Source: Actinophytocola sp044466355 (GTDB lineage: Bacteria; Actinomycetota; Actinomycetes; Mycobacteriales; Pseudonocardiaceae). Taken from it: DNA of 64,000 nt. Shown piece after piece: positions 58,942 through 64,000 of the stretch. The notes under the pieces are model-generated. The model ran no database searches, was not told the DNA's origin, and worked only from the letters and a program-made list of their open reading frames with translations. Position numbers and translations under genes: made by a program. The stretch is taken from assembly GCF_044466355.1 (NCBI RefSeq), contig NZ_JBITMQ010000002.1:186001-250000 (forward strand), written 5' to 3'. How positions within the stretch are numbered: position 1 is the stretch's first letter; every line of letters begins with the position of its first letter.

Positions 58942-59739
58942 GTGGAACTCAGCAGGCGCAAGGCGCTCGTCCTCGGCGGTGGTGCGGTGCTCGGCACCAT
59001 CGCCGGGGCGGGCACGGCCTCGGCCGCGACCGACTGGATCCGGCTGCCGATCGTCACCGCGAACATCGGCCGCAAGAACCTCGGCGCGCGGGAGGCCGCC
59101 ATCCGCGACGTGCGGAACGCGGACGACGTGGCGCGGCCCCTGGTGGGCTGGCAGGAGATCCGCGAGGGCGACACCGGCGAGCCCGCGATGATCGACAGGT
59201 ACTTCGGCAGCCTCTACCGGAACGCGTTCCTGCGGCACGACACCGCGTTCCGGGTGCCGATCTCGATCCCGCGGCCGTGGCGGGTCGTGGCGTCCAAGGC
59301 GACGTTCGTGCACGGCGGCATCGCGCACGTGACGCCGCCGCGCTGGATCACCGAGGTCGTCGTGCGCCACGAGACGCACACCGCACTCGAGTTCGCGATG
59401 ATGAACACCCACTACATCGCGAACGCCTACAACGGCGACCAGCGCACCGACCTGCGTGACGAGTGGAACAAGCACAAGGGCGTCCACAAAGACCGCGTGC
59501 TCGCCCACCACCGGCAGGGCCGCCTCGTCATCTGGACCGCGGACACCAACAACCCGAACTACGTGAAGGCGACGGGCTGGGACGCCGAGCACCGGGTCTT
59601 CTTCAACGGCATCGACCGCGTCAACTGGATGCGCGGCAACGGCGCGGTCCAGCTGGAGCTGCGCGGCACGAAGACCGTGGACATGCGCGTCGACGGCCAT
59701 GACGCGCGGGTCGCGATCTTCCGCATCCGCGTGGCCTGA
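58942..59739 (+). CDS. exported endonuclease/exonuclease/phosphatase-fold enzyme
   Basis: 265 residues, signal MELSRRKALVLGGGAVLGTI ... GTASA with SRRKA resembling a Tat motif. EEP-superfamily marks: IVTANIG, Glu of GWQEI (metal), NTHY, ADTNN and the terminal DGHDARVA carrying the catalytic His. The substrate could be nucleic acid, a phospholipid or a phosphoester. GTG 58942 has GGGAGAAAGGG upstream. It is convergent with acoC. Confidence 0.78.
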   Translation: MELSRRKALVLGGGAVLGTIAGAGTASAATDWIRLPIVTANIGRKNLGAREAAIRDVRNADDVARPLVGWQEIREGDTGEPAMIDRYFGSLYRNAFLRHDTAFRVPISIPRPWRVVASKATFVHGGIAHVTPPRWITEVVVRHETHTALEFAMMNTHYIANAYNGDQRTDLRDEWNKHKGVHKDRVLAHHRQGRLVIWTADTNNPNYVKATGWDAEHRVFFNGIDRVNWMRGNGAVQLELRGTKTVDMRVDGHDARVAIFRIRVA

Positions 59740-59743
59740 CCGA

Positions 59744-60847
59744 TCACCCCCGCACGGCGGCGGTCACGGCGTCGACCACTGCCGACGGGCGTTCCATGTG
59801 GACCATGTGCCCGGCGTCGTCGATCACGACGGCGCCGGGTAGCGCGTCCGCGTTCGTCACCGGAAGGACCTGGTCCGCCCGCCCCCACACGACCCGCACC
59901 GGGAAGTCGACCTCGGCCAGCAGCGGGGCGGCGTCGATGCCGGGGCCGTCCCCGGCGAGGAGCGTGCCCAGCAGTGTGTCGAGAGCCTTCTGCACGCCGT
60001 CGAGACGTTTGTACTTCATCAGGTCGTCCGCGAGCTGGCGGGTGACGTGGGCCGGGTCGGCGAACAGCTTCGTCAGGTGCGGCTTGAGCTCGCGGCGGGA
60101 CGCGGCCGCGGCGAACCCGCGCAGGTACTCGGCGTCGATCCGGTCGCCGTAGCCGGCGGGCGCGACCAGGGTCAGCGACGCGACCCGGCCGGGTTCGCGC
60201 GCGGCGACCGCGGTGACCACGGCACCGCCCAGCGAGTGACCGACCAGGTGGGCGCGCTCGATCCCGCGCTCCGCCAGGAAACCGAGCACGGCGGCGGCGA
60301 GCGTGTCCAGGGAGCCGTCGCCGACGTCCTTCGTCGACTCGCCGTGGCCGGGCAGGTCGATGGCGTGGACGGTCGCCGCCGCGGACAGCGGTTCCTGCAC
60401 GAACAGCCACGAGTTCTTGTCGCCGCCGTAGCCGTGCACGAGCAGCACGGTCTCCGGCCCCTCGCCCAGGGTGGCGTACGCGAGGTTCCTGCCGTCCACC
60501 CGCACCGTGCCGGTCACCGGGCCGGCGACGTCCTCGACGACGCCGGAGTCCAGCTCCTCCCGCGCGGTGCGGGCGGCCGCGTCGATCTCCTCCTGCGGCA
60601 CGTCGGCCGGGGCGATGAGCGCGATCGTGGCGCCGACGGGGACGTCCTCGTTCAGCTCGGCGATGATCCGCCGCACCACACCGGGTGCCGCGGCCTCCAG
60701 CGCGCCGGCGATCTTGTCGGTGTCGATGTCGGCCAGCTCGTCACCCTCGGCGACCTCGTCGCCCTCCGCCACGATCCACTCGGTGATCTTGCCGGTGGTC
60801 ATCGAGAGGCCCCACTTGGGCATCGTGACCTTCCTGATGTCACTCAC
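59744..60847 (-). CDS. acoC: acetoin dehydrogenase E2-type component (lipoyl domain plus alpha/beta hydrolase)
   Basis: 367 residues. The N-terminal lipoyl domain has its Lys at DTDKIAG (Lys45). After a linker there is an alpha/beta-hydrolase domain with GHSLGG and a C-terminal DAGHMVHME His, in place of a usual acyltransferase domain; AcoC proteins are built this way. It transfers the acetyl group of acetoin to CoA with the E1 AcoAB. It overlaps acoB by 4 bases. No E3 dihydrolipoamide dehydrogenase is present here, so the housekeeping one is probably shared. Confidence 0.9.
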   Translation of the reverse strand: MSDIRKVTMPKWGLSMTTGKITEWIVAEGDEVAEGDELADIDTDKIAGALEAAAPGVVRRIIAELNEDVPVGATIALIAPADVPQEEIDAAARTAREELDSGVVEDVAGPVTGTVRVDGRNLAYATLGEGPETVLLVHGYGGDKNSWLFVQEPLSAAATVHAIDLPGHGESTKDVGDGSLDTLAAAVLGFLAERGIERAHLVGHSLGGAVVTAVAAREPGRVASLTLVAPAGYGDRIDAEYLRGFAAAASRRELKPHLTKLFADPAHVTRQLADDLMKYKRLDGVQKALDTLLGTLLAGDGPGIDAAPLLAEVDFPVRVVWGRADQVLPVTNADALPGAVVIDDAGHMVHMERPSAVVDAVTAAVRG

Positions 60848-61860
60848 GGGCGCGTCCAGTCCATGGTCTTCTTGACAGCGCTCAGCACCTTCTGCGCGTC
60901 GGGGATGTACAGCTCTTCGAGCGGCTGCGCGAACGGGACCGGTGTGTGCGGCGCGGTCACCATCTCGATCGGGGCGCGCAGCGCGCCGAACACCTCCTGC
61001 ACGACCAGCGCGGAGATGTCGGCGGCCATGCCGCAGCGCGGGTTGGCCTCGTCGACGACGACGAGCCGCCCGGTGTTCTCGACGCTCTCCAGGATCGTGT
61101 CCGTGTCGAGCGGGCTGGTGGTGCGCGGGTCGATGATCTCCGCCTCGACGCCCTGGCCCGCCAGTTCGGCGGCGGCCGACTCGGCGACCGAAACCATGCG
61201 GCCCAGCGCCACGATCGTCACGTCGTCGCCGTCGCGTACGACGTTGGCCTCACCGAACGGGATCGTGTAGCTGTCCTCCGGCACCTCACCGGTGACGTCG
61301 TACATCGCCTTGTGCTCGCAGAAGATCACCGGGTCGTCGTCCCGGATGGACTGCGCCAGCAGGCCCTTCGCCTCGTACGGGCTCGACGGCAGCACGACCT
61401 TCAGGCCGGGGATGTGCGTGAAGATCGGGTACAGGCACTGGGAGTGCTGCGCGGCCGCGGACAGACCCGCGCCGTACATCGTGCGCACCACGACGGGGGT
61501 GACGGCGTTGCCGCCGAACATGTAGCGGAACTTGGCCGCCTGGTTGAAGATCTGGTCGAAGCAGACGCCCATGAAGTCGATGAACATCAGCTCCGCCACC
61601 GGGCGCATGCCGCGGGTGGCCGCGCCGATCGCGGCGCCGATGAACGCGGACTCGCTGATCGGCGTGTCCAGCACCCGGCCGGGGAACCGGTGGTAGAGCC
61701 CTTTGGTGACACCGAGTACGCCGCCCCACGCGTCGTCGTCGCCGGGGCTGCCCTGCCCGCCCGCGTTGTCCTCGCCGAGGACGATCACCGACGGGTCCCG
61801 TTCCATCTCCTGCGCGAGCGCCTCGTTGATCGCCTCGCGGTAGCTGATCGTGCGTGCCAT
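60844..61860 (-). CDS. acoB: acetoin dehydrogenase E1 component beta subunit
   Basis: 338 residues, transketolase C-terminal-type E1-beta: GEDNAGGQGSPGDDD, LDTPISESAFIGAAIGAATR, MYGAGLSAAAQHSQ and LEELYIPDAQKV. With AcoA it forms the TPP-dependent E1. GAGGAGCACC precedes ATG 61860, 11 bases after acoA. Confidence 0.92.
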   Translation of the reverse strand: MARTISYREAINEALAQEMERDPSVIVLGEDNAGGQGSPGDDDAWGGVLGVTKGLYHRFPGRVLDTPISESAFIGAAIGAATRGMRPVAELMFIDFMGVCFDQIFNQAAKFRYMFGGNAVTPVVVRTMYGAGLSAAAQHSQCLYPIFTHIPGLKVVLPSSPYEAKGLLAQSIRDDDPVIFCEHKAMYDVTGEVPEDSYTIPFGEANVVRDGDDVTIVALGRMVSVAESAAAELAGQGVEAEIIDPRTTSPLDTDTILESVENTGRLVVVDEANPRCGMAADISALVVQEVFGALRAPIEMVTAPHTPVPFAQPLEELYIPDAQKVLSAVKKTMDWTRP

Positions 61861-61871
61861 GGCGGTGCTCC

Positions 61872-62867
61872 TCAGTAGCTCACGTAGACGTCGGTGGTCA
61901 GGTCGGCGGCGGTGGGTGTCGGCGCCGCCTTCGCCTCGGCGACGGCCGCCTCGATGAGGTCGGCGACCTGCGTGTCGACGCCGTCTAGCGCGCCCGCGTC
62001 GAGGAGCCCGGCCTCGGTGACGTGTGCGCGGAAGCGCTTCAGGCAGTCCAGCGTCTCGCGTGCGTGCGCGACCTCGTCGGCGCGGTAGGTCTGCTGGTCG
62101 CCCTCGAAGTGGCCGAAGTAGCGGGTGAACGTGATCTCGATGAGCGTCGGGCCGCCGCCGTCGCGGGCGCGTGCGACGGCCTCCCCCGCCGCCTCGTGTA
62201 CGGCGAAGAAGTCGAACCCGTCGACGATCACGCCGGGCATGCCGAACCCGGCGGCGCGGTCGGCGATGTTGTCGGCGGCCACGGACCACGTGCTGGCGGT
62301 CGCCTCGGCGTAGCCGTTGTTCTCGGCCACGAAGACCGCGGGCAGGTGCCACACCGACGCGAGGTTCATCGCCTCCAGCGTGGTGCCCTGGTTGCTGGCG
62401 CCGTCACCGAAGAACGCGACCCCGACCCCGCCGGTGCCCTGCTGCTTGGCGGCAAGCGCGGTGCCGCAGATGAGCGGTGGGCCCCCGCCGACGATGCCGT
62501 TGGCGCCGAGCATGCCCTTGGACAGGTCGGCGATGTGCATCGACCCGCCCTTGCCGCGGCAGGTTCCCGTTGCCCGGCCGTAGATCTCGGCCATCATCGC
62601 CTTCACGTCCACGCCCTTGGCGATGCAGTGACCGTGACCGCGGTGGGTGCTCGCGATCGAGTCGCGCTCGTCCAGGTGCGCGCACACGCCGGTGGCGGAG
62701 GCCTCTTCGCCCGCGTACAGGTGCACGAAACCGGGGATCTCGCCGGTCGCGAACTCGGCGTGCAGGCGTTCCTCGAACTCGCGGATCGTGCGCATCGTCC
62801 GGTAGGCGTCGAGCAGCGCGGTCTCGTCGAGCCCCTGCACGGTGCCAGCTGGTCGGGTGGTCGTCAT
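61872..62867 (-). CDS. acoA: acetoin dehydrogenase E1 component alpha subunit
   Basis: 331 residues. TPP-binding motif GDGASNQG ... AENNGYAEAT, and the phosphorylation-loop-type RGHGHCIAKG region. The GKGGSMHIAD segment is typical of acetoin/pyruvate E1-alpha. ATG 62867 overlaps acoX by 4 bases. It decarboxylates/cleaves acetoin with TPP. Confidence 0.92.
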   Translation of the reverse strand: MTTTRPAGTVQGLDETALLDAYRTMRTIREFEERLHAEFATGEIPGFVHLYAGEEASATGVCAHLDERDSIASTHRGHGHCIAKGVDVKAMMAEIYGRATGTCRGKGGSMHIADLSKGMLGANGIVGGGPPLICGTALAAKQQGTGGVGVAFFGDGASNQGTTLEAMNLASVWHLPAVFVAENNGYAEATASTWSVAADNIADRAAGFGMPGVIVDGFDFFAVHEAAGEAVARARDGGGPTLIEITFTRYFGHFEGDQQTYRADEVAHARETLDCLKRFRAHVTEAGLLDAGALDGVDTQVADLIEAAVAEAKAAPTPTAADLTTDVYVSY

Positions 62868-63922
62868 CGTTGACTGTCCTTTCCGGAGCGTCCGGCGATC
62901 TGGCGGAACAGGCCCGTCCTGGCCGCCTGGTCCATGACGGCCGTGACGTCGACGCGACGCGGGCCGTCCCCTCGCAGCCGCACGGTCGCGGGCACCGTGC
63001 CGTGCAGTTCGATCTCACGTTCACCGTCGACGGCGACCACGCCGGTACGGGTGGCCACCTCGACCCGTTCACCGACCCGCAACGGCCGCCATTCGGCCAC
63101 ACCGACGGGCAGCACGAGCCCGGGTGCGATCGGCGCGTGCACGACGGTCGGCGCCTCCTCGACCGGGCACAGTCGGAGGGCGACGCCGTCGGGCTTGTCG
63201 CGGGGGCTGGGGCACAGCAGTCCCGGGACGGACGACAGCCCGACGGCGTCGGGTTCGGCGAACGTGCAGTACAGCTCGGTCAGCGCGGTGGGGTCCCACA
63301 GCGCGCGGGCGCCGACGTGGCGGGCGGTGGCGACGCCGACGTCGACGAGCGCCGGTTCGGTGCGGTCCCCGCACGTCACCGCGAGGACCGACGCGCGGCT
63401 CGTCGCGAGGGCGGGGTCGACGGCGCCGGTCGCGACGAGCCCGGCGGCCAGGCCCGCGACGGTGGCCTCGCGTAGTTCGGGGAAGGCGTTGTTGGTGCCG
63501 GTGGACAGGGGCAGCAGCGGGATGTCGTGGCCTGGTCCGTCGAGGAGGGCGGCGGTCGCGACGCGGGCCGTGCCGTCGCCGCCGAGGCAGATGATCACGT
63601 CGGCACCCGCCGCGACCATCCGGTGCACCGCGTTCGTGGTGTCCTCGGCTCGGCCGGTGATCGTGTCGTCGTCGACGAACCGGACCTCGGGCCACGGGGC
63701 AGCGTGCGCGGGACGGTGCCGGACCGCGCGCAGCACTTTCGCGGAGATGCCGCCCAGGTCGACGGAGACGTACGCGGTGGTGACGTTCACCGTGGCCAGT
63801 GCGCCGAGCATGCGCTGGACCATGTTGGCCTTCTCGGCTGTGGGGAACACCGACGCGCCTGCCACGAGCCGTCGGATGTCCCGGCCCGAGGCGGGGTTCG
63901 CCACGATTCCTACCGCCGTCAT
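62864..63922 (-). CDS. acoX: AcoX, ATP-NAD kinase-like protein of the acetoin operon
   Basis: 352 residues. NAD-kinase/diacylglycerol-kinase fold with GIVANPASGRD at the N-terminus and the nucleotide motif LGGDGT, then LSTGTNNAFP. AcoX proteins occur in front of acoABC; their reaction in acetoin use is not settled. First gene of the operon. ATG 63922 is followed upstream by two palindromes (63949-63978). Only 78 bases of upstream sequence are in the window. Confidence 0.88.
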   Translation of the reverse strand: MTAVGIVANPASGRDIRRLVAGASVFPTAEKANMVQRMLGALATVNVTTAYVSVDLGGISAKVLRAVRHRPAHAAPWPEVRFVDDDTITGRAEDTTNAVHRMVAAGADVIICLGGDGTARVATAALLDGPGHDIPLLPLSTGTNNAFPELREATVAGLAAGLVATGAVDPALATSRASVLAVTCGDRTEPALVDVGVATARHVGARALWDPTALTELYCTFAEPDAVGLSSVPGLLCPSPRDKPDGVALRLCPVEEAPTVVHAPIAPGLVLPVGVAEWRPLRVGERVEVATRTGVVAVDGEREIELHGTVPATVRLRGDGPRRVDVTAVMDQAARTGLFRQIAGRSGKDSQR

Positions 63923-63948
63923 GCCCGGGATTGAACGACGGGCGGCGG

Positions 63949-63978
63949 CTGTCGGGACAGGGTTGCAAGGGGTTGCAA
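63949..63978. promoter_or_regulatory. palindromes upstream of acoX
   Basis: CTGTC-GG-GACAG (63949-63960), followed by two copies of the self-complementary TTGCAA separated by GGGG (63963-63968 and 63973-63978). Their place 27-56 bases before acoX fits an operator for an acetoin or carbon regulator encoded outside the window. Confidence 0.5.
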
Positions 63979-64000
63979 CGGTCCGCGTTGTGTCCTCGCC

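Overview
The window is very GC-rich DNA from an actinomycete. The gene families (ECF41 sigma factors, STAND and NACHT regulators, Tat/Sec-exported enzymes, PucR/IclR regulators), the abundance of GTG starts and the many leaderless-looking promoters suggest a Pseudonocardiaceae-type organism (Lentzea/Saccharothrix/Amycolatopsis relatives). That placement is inference. A run of ten N at 17210-17219, flanked by poly-G, shows a draft scaffold.

Region 1 (1-8209) is the 3' end of a non-ribosomal peptide cluster. A 5'-truncated megaenzyme reads A(C-terminal part)-PCP-C-PCP-TE and is fused to an MFS exporter. Four translationally coupled genes follow: a threonine-dehydratase-like PLP enzyme, an SbnA-like synthase, an OTC-like carbamoyltransferase with a remodelled amino-acid site, and an SbnB-like dehydrogenase. 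Together they predict 2,3-diaminopropionate and then its carbamoyl derivative (3-ureidoalanine) as the peptide building block.

Region 2 (8323-12606) is a signalling cassette: a large HTH-STAND-TPR regulator, a 26-residue peptide gene with a good ribosome binding site, a ParA-type ATPase and a small protein with two Rho-N/SAP-like segments. A three-gene membrane operon of unknown role follows on the minus strand (15150-12634).

Region 3 (15175-24822) holds a glucarate-dehydratase-family enolase with a decayed 2-hydroxyacid dehydrogenase behind it, the scaffold gap in an inverted-repeat region, an IclR regulator, RidA, a Nudix hydrolase, a YCII-like protein, a damaged MFS gene, a DUF2339 membrane protein, a 167-bp palindromic MITE-like element, a TVP38-type membrane protein, and argG under an ArgR-type operator.

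Region 4 (24863-34201) contains an HTH-NACHT-membrane protein, small genes, a Tat-exported DUF4241 protein, and an EF-G paralogue preceded by a WhiB7-like promoter and an Arg-rich leader ORF. A TcmP-like protein and a beta-propeller/MoaD-like pair end it.

Region 5 (34207-43437) has an SDR with a palindromic operator and a PucR regulator. A plus-strand operon follows: HSL-type esterase, serine beta-lactamase-fold hydrolase, IrtAB/YbtPQ-like ABC pair, TetR, old-yellow-enzyme oxidoreductase. A gene-poor 500-bp tract of hairpins and direct repeats comes next (43438-43936), then a 70-residue protein and a 1441-residue P-type ATPase.

Region 6 (48574-57876) is an ECF41 stress locus. Three copies of a TGTCACA-N16-TGTC promoter drive an LtrA-like membrane protein, an NmrA-type oxidoreductase plus cupin, and the ECF41 sigma factor with a sigma4-less paralogue. 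A second ECF41 gene faces a DoxX gene. Region 7 (57982-63922) has two secreted enzymes (trypsin-like protease, endonuclease/phosphatase fold) and an acoXABC acetoin dehydrogenase operon with palindromes upstream. I saw no tRNA, rRNA, CRISPR array or complete insertion sequence.
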